A stretch of 64,000 nt of DNA from Caryophanales bacterium UBA2289 (lineage in GTDB: Bacteria > Bacillota_I > Bacilli_A > Izemoplasmatales > Hujiaoplasmataceae): the NCBI GenBank assembly GCA_002345505.1, contig DDWJ01000015.1, positions 19,827 through 83,826 on the forward strand. The letters are read 5' to 3'. The notes beneath the pieces are model-generated. The model searched no databases, was not told where the DNA came from, and saw only the letters and a list, made by a program, of their open reading frames with translations. This document shows, piece by piece, positions 17,318-25,462 of this stretch. Position numbers and translations under genes: made by a program. Each line of letters opens with the position of its first letter. Position 1 is the stretch's first letter.

Positions 17318-17713
17318 TTACCAAATCCAATGATAAATCAAATATGTTAATAAACTAATAGATGTCGATAAGAATGTTCCCCAAATTAAATCTACGATAG
17401 TGACTGTGATTGGCCAATCTTTTAAAGTTGCTAAATTAGTTAAGTCATATGTTGCATAAGTCATAAATCCAAAGACTGCACCAGTAAGAACTACTTTACC
17501 TAAGTCTTTAGCCTCTATGCCTGATTTAAGGAAAAATACGAGACCAACAATAAACAGCAAATAAAACACTAAAGCCGCAATAAAGTTAGGTCTTTCGGCC
17601 ATTAGATGACCGATTTGAGCTTTATAAAACTTTGGCGCTACTAATCCTAACCAGATAGCATCAATGGCCAAAAACACCACAAAAGCAATCGCATACATTT
17701 TAATAAAATTCAT
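17318..17713 (-). CDS. DUF2177 membrane protein
   Basis: About 131-aa integral membrane protein with four helices. The N-terminal AIDAIWLGLVAPKFYKAQIGHLMAE segment and GFMTYATYDLTNLATLKDWP are the DUF2177 signature. The ATG at 17713 lies 6 nt after AGGGGA; the ATG two codons earlier touches that site. The start overlaps the photolyase stop. DUF2177 genes recur in light-induced photolyase operons in several phyla (recalled family knowledge); molecular function unknown. Confidence 0.9.
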   Translation of the reverse strand: MNFIKMYAIAFVVFLAIDAIWLGLVAPKFYKAQIGHLMAERPNFIAALVFYLLFIVGLVFFLKSGIEAKDLGKVVLTGAVFGFMTYATYDLTNLATLKDWPITVTIVDLIWGTFLSTSISLLTYLIYHWIW

Positions 17714-17715
17714 AA

Positions 17716-18951
17716 TCATTCCCCTTTTCTTATTTCATTCATTTTTACTACATAATCTTCAATATGAAACTTTCTTTTTAAGCCATTGTCATTCATATAT
17801 CTTAATTTCCCAAATATAGGTCTTTCCGTCCAAGCTCGATCATGTTTTCCAAAACACCAAGCCACACCACAATACCCATTTGGAGTAAAACCATCAATAA
17901 AATAATAATTGTTTAACTCTATTGCAATCTCATATGCTTCTTGATAATCCTTCGACCATTCGATAATTTTCTTACACCAATACATTCTCATATAAGAATG
18001 CATTCTTCCTGTATAAACCATCTCAATCATAGCCGCATTAAAATATGGATCATGAGTATTAAAATTAATATAATCCTCTTTTGTATAGATATATAATCTC
18101 TCGTCCTTTAAATGTTGATTCATTGATTTATATGCCCAATCATATGTCATATACTTGAATTGATCATATGTAGGATTAAAATACACAAAGTTATATGCAA
18201 GCTCTCTTCTTACAATTAGTTCTTCTAAAAAAGCCTCTTTATTTTCGTTGCTTACTTTAGCTAAGTTATCATAAATTGTAACTGGTGATATAAACCCATA
18301 TTTTAAGTAAGGACTTAGTAAGGATGTATAATCTAGTGAAGGGTCGTTATGCAAGTGATAGTTTGTTAATTTTCTTTCTATAAAATCTTCTAAAACTCTT
18401 AGAGCTTCTTTCTCACCAATAGTTATTGGCATATTATCAAGAACTGAAACTCGATAATCATTTATTTTGCTATTGATTTTATTTCTAATTGTTTTCGCAG
18501 AGTATTCTTCCTTATCTGAAGCCATTAAAACTGGAACAAAAACATTGGATTCAACTGTAAAGAGGTTAATTTTTCTTAGTAAACATTCTTTCTTTATTCT
18601 ATCAAATAAAAGAATATCGAATCGTAAATATGCTTTATCAATAAAAACTGAATTTAAATCTTCTAGTAAATCAATGAATTGATTATCTCTTTTTATATAT
18701 TTAACATCATCAGAAAAAAGCTTTAATTTTTCAACCAAATCAATTGTGTTATCTTCGAAAAATTTAATGTTACGAGGATTCTCTTCATAAGGTTCAACGA
18801 CAATTATCTCTAACTTTAACCTATTATTTTTTGCATAATTTAAGGCTTCATAAAGAGAATAATTATTTTTTATTCGAAACGATTTAGTCATAAAATAAAG
18901 GCATTTTTTACTGTTGTTATTAAATTCTAATATTTTAAGTATTCTACTCAT
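17716..18951 (-). CDS. Class II CPD photolyase
   Basis: Light-driven flavoenzyme that repairs cyclobutane pyrimidine dimers. 411 aa with an N-terminal alpha/beta antenna domain (to about residue 150) and a helical FAD domain. Class II marks: LSPYLKYGFISPV, RRELAYNFVYFN, TGRMHSYMRMYWCKKIIEW, and near the C-terminus DGFTPNGYCGVAWCFGKHDRAWTERPIFGKLRYM in pieces (NGYCGVAW, HDRAW, ERPIFGK). It directly abuts the DUF1295 gene and overlaps DUF2177. It lies about 4 kb from a heliorhodopsin. Confidence 0.95.
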   Translation of the reverse strand: MSRILKILEFNNNSKKCLYFMTKSFRIKNNYSLYEALNYAKNNRLKLEIIVVEPYEENPRNIKFFEDNTIDLVEKLKLFSDDVKYIKRDNQFIDLLEDLNSVFIDKAYLRFDILLFDRIKKECLLRKINLFTVESNVFVPVLMASDKEEYSAKTIRNKINSKINDYRVSVLDNMPITIGEKEALRVLEDFIERKLTNYHLHNDPSLDYTSLLSPYLKYGFISPVTIYDNLAKVSNENKEAFLEELIVRRELAYNFVYFNPTYDQFKYMTYDWAYKSMNQHLKDERLYIYTKEDYINFNTHDPYFNAAMIEMVYTGRMHSYMRMYWCKKIIEWSKDYQEAYEIAIELNNYYFIDGFTPNGYCGVAWCFGKHDRAWTERPIFGKLRYMNDNGLKRKFHIEDYVVKMNEIRKGE

Positions 18952-19737
18952 TTATTGCTTTGGAAACCAAGGAATAAATGCGTTTGTTTTTTTTGCGTAT
19001 TCATCCCAACCAGGGGCTTCCTTCATCTTTCTTTCTAACATAGGAACACCGCTAACAAACCTCAGCAAGTAAGTTATAACGATTGGACTAATTATTGAGA
19101 GGTACTTCCAGAAAGAATCTGTTGGCATTGCTAAAACAATGATAAACAATCCCCACCACATAACTGCTTCGCCGAAATAATTAGGATGTCTTGTATATTT
19201 CCATAATCCCGTAGTCATTAATTTTTGTTTTTTATTTTTATTAGCAATATGTTTTTTTAGCTGATAATCTCCAACTACCTCAAAGAAGTAACCAAATACC
19301 CAAACCAAAACGCCAATAACAACTAAAACCCAACTAAAACCACTGTCAAGACCTGGGGTAACATTAATCCAAAACACTCCCAAGCCAACTACGAACATAA
19401 ATAATCCTTGTAGCATAAAAACTTGTAAGAAAGCTCGAGGTACTACCCATTTTCCCCAATCTTCACGCCACTTTTTATATCTGAAATCTTCTTCAGCGAA
19501 AATGTTTCTTTTCAAAATATAATAGAAAAGTCTTAATCCCCATAAACTAACTAAAACATTGACGATTATTTTATCAATACCATAATCAGCCTTTACAAAG
19601 AATAGAATCCAAGCCGTTACAACAAAACCTAATCCCCAGCCAATATCAACGATACTATTATTCTTAATGATTGTTGCGACTACAAAAAAGACTAAAAAAT
19701 AGATAAATATAACTAAAGCCGCTAATTCAATTCCCAT
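18952..19737 (-). CDS. DUF1295 (steroid 5-alpha-reductase C-terminal-like) membrane protein
   Basis: 261-aa polytopic protein related to isoprenylcysteine methyltransferase/steroid reductase-type enzymes. About six or seven helices; the signature near residues 165-200 is LMTTGLWKYTRHPNYFGEAVMWWG. Also conserved: NNSIVDIGWGLGF near the N-terminus. Stop and photolyase start are adjacent (TAAATG). DUF1295 genes often sit with photolyase and cyclopropane or isoprenoid lipid genes. A role in membrane-lipid or pigment modification is suspected, not established. Confidence 0.9.
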   Translation of the reverse strand: MGIELAALVIFIYFLVFFVVATIIKNNSIVDIGWGLGFVVTAWILFFVKADYGIDKIIVNVLVSLWGLRLFYYILKRNIFAEEDFRYKKWREDWGKWVVPRAFLQVFMLQGLFMFVVGLGVFWINVTPGLDSGFSWVLVVIGVLVWVFGYFFEVVGDYQLKKHIANKNKKQKLMTTGLWKYTRHPNYFGEAVMWWGLFIIVLAMPTDSFWKYLSIISPIVITYLLRFVSGVPMLERKMKEAPGWDEYAKKTNAFIPWFPKQ

Positions 19738-19749
19738 ATTTAACTCTCC

Positions 19750-21513
19750 TTATTTTTTTATGTACCCAATCGCAACTGATCCCTTACCGCTATGAATAGC
19801 AGTTGCACTCGATACTTCTGCTATATATTCGGGTTCTTTACCGATAATCTCGGTAAAAAGCACTTTATATTCATCTAATAGTTCTTGATTTAAACAATGG
19901 ATTAAAGCATATCTATCAATCCCTTGGTTTTCTAAATCCTTATTAACATGCTTAACTATTTTTTTAGTGATTCCCTTTTGCGATAAAGCAAATCCAAAAG
20001 CGGCTCCTTTACCCTTCTCATCAATTGACATTATCGGTCTAATTCCAAAGAACATACCAATTTTACCAACCGCTTTCGGTAATCTTCCGCTCATCATCGC
20101 ATATTTAAATGTTGCTAGACAAACTAAGATTTCTGATTTTTCTTTTTCCTCATTTAATACTCTCTCTATTTCATCAATACTCAAACCATCTTTTAGCATT
20201 TCAACTGCTCTTTTAACCAAAAGACCTTGAGCAACTGAATTAGTGAGAGTGTCGACTATTTTAATATTCTTGCCTTTAGCAACCAATTGGTCGACTTCTT
20301 TTTTAATGACATTAAATGTTGCACTCAAATTGCTAGAAACAGCCACAACCAAAATATTCTTATAATTTAACAATAGTTTTGAAAATAAATCATTGATATA
20401 TTTAATTGTCGGAGTTGCAGTTGTAGGATACTCTAGACTATTTTCAATCAAATCAAAAAGAATCTCATTGTTCAAAGTTACTTTATCAAAATATGTAGTG
20501 CCTTCGACATTAACGTTTAAAGGAATTACTACAACATTGTTTTCTTTTAGATAATTTTGATCGATATCAGCGATGGAGTCAGTAACAATTACAGTATCAC
20601 TTTCAGAATACTTCATATTGATATCGCCAATCATGTCATCAACTTTTTGACTGATTACTTTTCCGAATTTTCTTAGTTCTTTAAAAACTAATTCCGGTTG
20701 ATTTGTATGAATATGGATTCTAAACATCTTTGCGCCCATAACAACAATCAAACTATCTCCATATGGTTTCAATGTTTCTTGGATAACTTCTTCTTTTTGA
20801 TCACTATATTCAACTAAACCTTCTGTACAATATCTAAAGTTAACTTCCTCATGAAAATCATGAGTATTCTCAATTTCTAACTCCTCATATACCATCTCTT
20901 CAATTTGTTCTTTATTGAAATAACTATTTATCCCCTTTAAAAATAAAACAAATCCCATTGCACCGCTATCAACGACATTATTCTTCTTCAATATCGCTAA
21001 CTGTTCTTTAGTTTTCTCCAAAGCTTGCTCTGCCATAGCATAAGCCACTAAAAAGAAATCTTTGATATTCTTTGCGGCTAATAGTGTTTCCTTTAATCCT
21101 TTAGCCCATTCTTTAATGACAGTAATCATTGTTCCTTCTACCGGATTACTTAAAGATGAATATGTATGTTCTACGCTCTCAAGAGCCATATCAGCAAACT
21201 CATCTAAACTTACTAATTCTTTGCCTTTTGAAGCTGTTCTCAAACCATTAACAAACTGAGCGAAAATAACTCCGCTGTTCCCTCTAGCGCCAATAAGCGC
21301 AGAATCACTTATAGAATCTAAAGTAGCTTGAAAAGATTCTTGAGGTTTTGATTCCCTTGAGATGGTTTGCATAGTATAGACTAAATTATTACCAGTATCA
21401 CCGTCAGGGACGGGAAAAACATTGATATCATTAAGTTTCTTTCGTTTTTTTACAACAAAAGTAGTCCCATAGTTAAACATTTGATATAAATCATGACCTG
21501 TTAGATATTCCAT
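19750..21513 (-). CDS. DhaL(DAK2)-DegV fusion protein, FakA-FakB-like
   Basis: A 587-aa fusion. Residues about 5-200 are a DhaL/DAK2 kinase domain (VPDGDTGNNL metal-binding Asp, GARGNSGVIFAQF, DSGAMGFVLFL). Residues 225-300 resemble the middle domain of FakA (FRYCTEGLVEY, GDSLIVVMG, RIHIHTNQPE). Residues about 305-587 are a DegV/FakB lipid-binding domain (VTDSIADI, TATPTIKYINDLF, SSNLSATFNV, MSGRLPK). In Bacillota, FakA and FakB are separate subunits of fatty-acid kinase, so this looks like both in one chain. The ATG at 21513 is chosen because the upstream GTG is part of the GAGGTG ribosome site. It lies 12 nt before DUF1295. Confidence 0.88.
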   Translation of the reverse strand: MEYLTGHDLYQMFNYGTTFVVKKRKKLNDINVFPVPDGDTGNNLVYTMQTISRESKPQESFQATLDSISDSALIGARGNSGVIFAQFVNGLRTASKGKELVSLDEFADMALESVEHTYSSLSNPVEGTMITVIKEWAKGLKETLLAAKNIKDFFLVAYAMAEQALEKTKEQLAILKKNNVVDSGAMGFVLFLKGINSYFNKEQIEEMVYEELEIENTHDFHEEVNFRYCTEGLVEYSDQKEEVIQETLKPYGDSLIVVMGAKMFRIHIHTNQPELVFKELRKFGKVISQKVDDMIGDINMKYSESDTVIVTDSIADIDQNYLKENNVVVIPLNVNVEGTTYFDKVTLNNEILFDLIENSLEYPTTATPTIKYINDLFSKLLLNYKNILVVAVSSNLSATFNVIKKEVDQLVAKGKNIKIVDTLTNSVAQGLLVKRAVEMLKDGLSIDEIERVLNEEKEKSEILVCLATFKYAMMSGRLPKAVGKIGMFFGIRPIMSIDEKGKGAAFGFALSQKGITKKIVKHVNKDLENQGIDRYALIHCLNQELLDEYKVLFTEIIGKEPEYIAEVSSATAIHSGKGSVAIGYIKK

Positions 21514-21599
21514 TATATGCACCTCGTTTGATTTAATTTACGGACATATTTTATCACAGAATCACTTACTATAAAATGATTTAGCATTTATTTTTAAAA

Positions 21600-21628
21600 A
21601 AATATCAAGCAAATTTTGCTTGATATTT
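21600..21628 (-). terminator. Terminator after the HAAS-domain gene
   Basis: 14-bp perfect stem around a single-base centre (arms 21600-21613 and 21615-21628), followed by T's on the minus strand. It separates the PadR-HAAS unit from the photolyase cluster. Confidence 0.85.
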
Positions 21629-21630
21629 AT

Positions 21631-22617
21631 TTATTTTAAATACTTAATTTTCTTGAAATACAAACTAATTAAGTCGATTATATTAGCTACAATAATAATT
21701 CCGATTATAGCAGATAAAAATATACTAATGAAATTTTCCACTTGATCATAAGTAAACGTTAAATCAGTAGAAACTCGGGTAATGAAATCAACACTAATCA
21801 AATCTCCGCTCAAGAATACAACGGCAACAACAACGCTTAAGATTTTAGAAATAACATACATAATCAATAAATTGTAATTCCATTGAGCATACTTAATCTT
21901 AAATGCATATACAATAGCTTCAACTAGTAAAGAAACACCAAATAAAATAACAAACAGTCTAGTATACTCTAGGTTGAAAATACTTTCTTCAACGACCCAT
22001 TCGCCACCTACTTCAAACCAACCTAAATAAAGATTGCTATAATATAATACATATAACCATATACTTCCAAAAATTATTGTAACTACAAGCCCTGCGATTG
22101 AACCACTTCTTGATATTGAAAGATCCGTCTTTTTAGGTACTTCAGGCAAGTCTTCGACTTTCCAATCGTCTTTCTTTTCTCCATATCTATCAATCGCAAT
22201 AAATATTAATGTAACAATTGCAAATCCGCTAAGCAAAGAACTAAATGCATTTCCTATGGTTTCAAAGAAAACTTCGAAAATAGTTTCAAAAACCATATTT
22301 GTTTCAATATTTTGTAACGATTCTATCAAACCAAAAACAATACCAATAGCTCCTAAAATAATCAATACTATCTTTAAAGTGTAAAGATAATCACCCATCC
22401 ATATAGGAGAAATCAATCCTCTATAATTCCTATAACTATTAGCAATTTGTCTTGGTGAGCCCAATGAATAAAGTGCTTTTTTTACTTCATCTTCATTAGA
22501 TTCATTTTCAACCATTTCAAGAATATTGGCTCTTAACTCATTACCAACATCTTCTCTTTCTTCTTCTTTAAGTCTTCTTGTTACATCATAAATATACTTT
22601 TCAATTAATTTACTCAT
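21631..22617 (-). CDS. HAAS-domain membrane protein
   Basis: Partner of the PadR regulator encoded just upstream (8-nt overlap). Residues 1-65 are a HAAS-type helical signalling domain (YIYDVTRRLKEEEREDVGNEL, ALYSLGSPRQIANSYR). After it come about six transmembrane helices (near 82-102, 122-150, 170-195, 220-240, 250-275, 295-318). PadR-HAAS pairs are a recognised membrane-linked regulatory arrangement in Bacillota; the membrane protein probably controls or responds with PadR. 328 aa. Signal unknown; position next to heliorhodopsin suggests a light link. Confidence 0.82.
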   Translation of the reverse strand: MSKLIEKYIYDVTRRLKEEEREDVGNELRANILEMVENESNEDEVKKALYSLGSPRQIANSYRNYRGLISPIWMGDYLYTLKIVLIILGAIGIVFGLIESLQNIETNMVFETIFEVFFETIGNAFSSLLSGFAIVTLIFIAIDRYGEKKDDWKVEDLPEVPKKTDLSISRSGSIAGLVVTIIFGSIWLYVLYYSNLYLGWFEVGGEWVVEESIFNLEYTRLFVILFGVSLLVEAIVYAFKIKYAQWNYNLLIMYVISKILSVVVAVVFLSGDLISVDFITRVSTDLTFTYDQVENFISIFLSAIIGIIIVANIIDLISLYFKKIKYLK

Positions 22618-22948
22618 TAGTTTTACCTACAATTTTTATAATTTCTTCGTTAATTTTTTTCCACTCACTTAATAACTCATCTAATACTTCTTTTCCTAAA
22701 GCACTAATTTCGTAGTATTTTCTCGGCCTTGTTGAAGATGTATCCCACTCACTTTTTAATAAACCCTGACTTTCAAGTCTTCTCATTAAAGGGTATAAAG
22801 TGCCTGCTTCTATCGATAGATCTTTTTCAATCAACTTCTCTAATAAAGAGTAACCATATTCTTTATTACTTAATTGACTTAAAACCATCATTATTTGTGT
22901 ACCTCTTCTGAGTTCGACCTTCAACGACTCAATGTCAACTTTACTCAT
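22610..22948 (-). CDS. PadR-family transcriptional regulator
   Basis: 112-aa winged-helix regulator. The PadR core is clear: GTQIMMVLSQLSNKEYGYSLLEKL, IEAGTLYPLMRRLESQGLLKSEW, and RKYYEISALGKEVL as the wing, ending in a dimerisation helix. GAGGTGG ribosome site. Divergent from heliorhodopsin; the 153-nt gap holds three TGTCATA copies that could be its operators. It is likely autoregulated and forms an operon with the HAAS gene. Confidence 0.93.
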   Translation of the reverse strand: MSKVDIESLKVELRRGTQIMMVLSQLSNKEYGYSLLEKLIEKDLSIEAGTLYPLMRRLESQGLLKSEWDTSSTRPRKYYEISALGKEVLDELLSEWKKINEEIIKIVGKTNE

Positions 22949-22976
22949 TTTACCACCTCGAATATATTATACTGTA

Positions 22977-23057
22977 TGTCATACTATATTGTCATAAAAA
23001 TATTATTAATTTTTTTATTTTTTCATTCTTGTGCAAACGATTTGACAAATTGTCATA
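22977..23057. promoter_or_regulatory. Three TGTCATA repeats, candidate PadR operators
   Basis: TGTCATA occurs at 22977-22983, 22990-22996 and 23051-23057. The first two lie just upstream of padR. The third forms half of an inverted repeat TGACA-AAT-TGTCA (23043-23055) overlapping the -35 box of the heliorhodopsin promoter. Confidence 0.5.
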
Positions 23058-23069
23058 ATATGATATATT
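23042..23069 (+). promoter_or_regulatory. Sigma-A promoter of heliorhodopsin
   Basis: Consensus TTGACA at 23042-23047, 16-nt spacer, TATATT at 23064-23069, about 32 nt before the start. An AAAGGAG ribosome site follows. Confidence 0.75.
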
Positions 23070-23101
23070 TAAATTAGAATAAATTAAAGGAGCTATAAAA
23101 A

Positions 23102-23893
23102 ATGGAAAAGACAAGTTTTCAAAGTTTAAGAAAGTTTAACTTAATTATGGGTGCCATTCACTTCGTACAGGGCATTCTAATGATTATCTTATCATCAACA
23201 GTAATACAAACAATTTCTGAATTCAAACCTACTATAACTCAAATATTTTTGAGATTTGACACTACTACTCAATCGCTAGTTGTCGATATGAAAAATCTAT
23301 TCGATTTACCTTTCGGCATCATGGTAGCTTTATTCTTACTACTATCAGCAGCTGCTCACGCAATTATTTCTTTACCTAAAAAGACAAATGCTATTTATAA
23401 CGCAGATTTAGAAAAAGGAATTAATCGTTTCAGATGGTATGAATACGCACTAAGCTCATCAATAATGATCGTGTTGATTTCTACACTTTTTGGAATTTAT
23501 GACATTGGATCATTAGTATTAATCTTTATCGTTAACGCCAGCATGAACCTATTTGGTCTATTGATGGAACAAGTTAACTCTGGAAGAGATAAGAAAGACA
23601 TCAAATGGGGAGCATTTATTTTCGGTTCAATAGCTGGTTTAACTCCTTGGATAGTAATAATTCTTTATATGGTAGGTAATGGTAATTACGAAATGGTTCC
23701 ATGGTTCGTTTGGGCTATCGTAGGTACATACTTTGTAGCTTTCAATACTTTCCCAGTAAATATGATTCTTCAATATAAAGGTATTGGAAAATGGAAAAAT
23801 TATCTTTATGGAGAAAGAGTTTATATTACTCTAAGTCTTGTAGCTAAAACACTTCTTGCTTGGCTAGTTCTATTTGGAGCTATGCAACCATAA
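23102..23893 (+). CDS. Heliorhodopsin
   Basis: Seven-helix retinal protein of the heliorhodopsin family, inserted with inverted topology relative to type-1 rhodopsins; thought to be a light sensor and not an ion pump. 263 aa. Diagnostic residues: RKFNLIMGAIHFVQG in helix A, RWYEYALSSS with the counterion Glu114, MNLFGLLMEQ, PWFVWAIVGTYF, and VAKTLLAWLVL in helix G with Schiff-base Lys249. Its own promoter faces away from padR-HAAS; a bidirectional terminator follows. A photolyase lies about 4 kb away. No retinal-making genes are in the window, so retinal may be made elsewhere in the genome or scavenged. Confidence 0.96.
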   Translation: MEKTSFQSLRKFNLIMGAIHFVQGILMIILSSTVIQTISEFKPTITQIFLRFDTTTQSLVVDMKNLFDLPFGIMVALFLLLSAAAHAIISLPKKTNAIYNADLEKGINRFRWYEYALSSSIMIVLISTLFGIYDIGSLVLIFIVNASMNLFGLLMEQVNSGRDKKDIKWGAFIFGSIAGLTPWIVIILYMVGNGNYEMVPWFVWAIVGTYFVAFNTFPVNMILQYKGIGKWKNYLYGERVYITLSLVAKTLLAWLVLFGAMQP

Positions 23894-23914
23894 GATTTTC
23901 TTTAATAAAAAAAC

Positions 23915-23952
23915 GAAAAGCATATATCCTAAATTTGGATTATATGCTTTTT
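23915..23952. terminator. Bidirectional terminator between heliorhodopsin and Nudix genes
   Basis: Roughly 14-bp stem with one bulged A, A-run on one side and T-run on the other. It serves two convergent genes. Confidence 0.85.
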
Positions 23953-24482
23953 TTATTATTTTTATAATATTCAAGGATCTTAATATCTCGAGCAACTATA
24001 AACTTGGTTATATAAATACTCTCATATTTACTAGGTATTAGTCTGTTAAGACTATAATTCATAATTTCTATCGCCTCGTCAACATTCATCCAAACTAAGG
24101 TTCCGCCTTCTTCTTTTTCTTTTTCAGTCAAATTCAGACTAATATTTTGCGTTATACATTCACCGATAAAGACTTTACTAATTTGTTTGAAATTACTCTG
24201 AGATTTATGTTCTTCAACATATCCTATTTCTCTAATATTACTTAAAATACAACCAGTTTCTTCTTCAATCTCTCTGATAAAGGCTTCTTCAAATGTTTCA
24301 TTATTTTCTAAGCCTCCACCTGGCAATTTGAACTCATTCTTGTTAACCTTGTTGAAAATTGCGATTTTATTCTCATGATTAAGAACTATTCCCCTTGCTG
24401 CATAACGAATAATTGGATTATTAAATCCCGCATCTTCATACCCAATATCAGAATCCTTTATTATAGTTATTAGATTATCCAT
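23940..24482 (-). CDS. Nudix hydrolase
   Basis: 180-aa Nudix protein. The box G-GLENN-E-TFEEAFI-REIEEETGC is complete (near residues 54-77). The N-terminal YAARGIVLNHENKIAIFNKVNKNEFKLP shows the usual substrate-side strands. The NEFKLPGGG form is common in general MutT/ADP-ribose-type hydrolases, so substrate is open. Convergent with heliorhodopsin; AAAGAGG ribosome site; divergent from the ZIP gene. Confidence 0.87.
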   Translation of the reverse strand: MDNLITIIKDSDIGYEDAGFNNPIIRYAARGIVLNHENKIAIFNKVNKNEFKLPGGGLENNETFEEAFIREIEEETGCILSNIREIGYVEEHKSQSNFKQISKVFIGECITQNISLNLTEKEKEEGGTLVWMNVDEAIEIMNYSLNRLIPSKYESIYITKFIVARDIKILEYYKNNKKSI

Positions 24483-24611
24483 AATTGCCTCTTTATGTTT
24501 ATTGTATTATAAATAATTATACCATCGGATTAAGTAAATCTGTTGAATGAAAAAAAATTTTATGCTACATTATAAATGAAATAAATATAAAAAGTTGTTA
24601 GGAGAATTTGT

Positions 24612-25397
24612 ATGGACGTTCTATTTGCTTTTTTGCTAACTTTATTCGCCGGTCTTGCAACAGGAGTTGGAACTATATTTGCTTTTAACAAAAGAATAGA
24701 GAAAGAAACTTTATTATCATTTGCTCTAGGTTTAAGCGCTGGAGTAATGATTTATGTTTCCTTTGTCGAAATCTTTCCTAAAGCTTTTGAATCTCTGAAT
24801 CAATCATATGAAACAAATACCGCTTACTTACTAACAACTATCTCTTTCTTTGTGGGAATTGGTTTGATTGCACTTATTGATTATATAATTCCAGAAAAGA
24901 ATAATCCTCATGAACTTCATGACGAAAAAGACGAAAAAAATAAAAAAGACGGCTTAATGAGACTTGGAGTTTTTTCTGCAATCGCGATTGCAGTACACAA
25001 CTTTCCAGAAGGTTTAGCTACTTTTATAGGCGCAATAGAAGACCCAGCTCTTGGTATAAGCATCGCAATCGCTATAGCAATACATAATATTCCTGAAGGT
25101 ATAGCTGTTGCAGTGCCGATATATCATGCGACTAATTCAAAAAAGAAAGCTGTAGGATTAACATTACTCTCTGGTTTAGCAGAACCATTAGGTGCAATCG
25201 TTGGTTTTGTTTTACTTAGATCGATATTCACAGATGCTACTTTCGGATTCTTATTCGCTGCCGTCGCAGGCATTATGGTCTATATATCTTTAGATGAGTT
25301 ATTACCATCTGCAGAAAAATATGGAAAACACCATTTATCCATTTCCGGATTAATACTCGGAATGATTATAATGGCGATATCGTTAATATTATTCTAA
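24612..25397 (+). CDS. ZIP-family metal transporter
   Basis: Zinc/iron/manganese uptake permease of the ZupT branch, 261 aa, eight helices. The binuclear metal site of helices 4 and 5 is visible: HNFPEGLATF and HNIPEGIAVAVP. A His/Asp/Glu/Lys-rich cytoplasmic loop between helices 3 and 4 (PHELHDEKDEKNKK) probably senses metal. GGAGAA ribosome site. Transcribed alone with its own terminator. It matches ZupT better than eukaryote-like ZIPs, but the preferred metal is unknown. Confidence 0.93.
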   Translation: MDVLFAFLLTLFAGLATGVGTIFAFNKRIEKETLLSFALGLSAGVMIYVSFVEIFPKAFESLNQSYETNTAYLLTTISFFVGIGLIALIDYIIPEKNNPHELHDEKDEKNKKDGLMRLGVFSAIAIAVHNFPEGLATFIGAIEDPALGISIAIAIAIHNIPEGIAVAVPIYHATNSKKKAVGLTLLSGLAEPLGAIVGFVLLRSIFTDATFGFLFAAVAGIMVYISLDELLPSAEKYGKHHLSISGLILGMIIMAISLILF

Positions 25398-25416
25398 CTA
25401 ACTTAATCAAATTAAA

Positions 25417-25450
25417 AAACACTTTATCTTTTTAGTCGATAAAGTGTTTT
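25417..25450. terminator. Bidirectional terminator between ZIP and LD-carboxypeptidase genes
   Basis: 12-bp stem of the form AAAACACTTTATC/GATAAAGTGTTTT with a 9-nt loop, A- and T-runs on the outer sides, between convergent genes. Confidence 0.88.
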
Positions 25451-25462
25451 ATTTTATATGAT

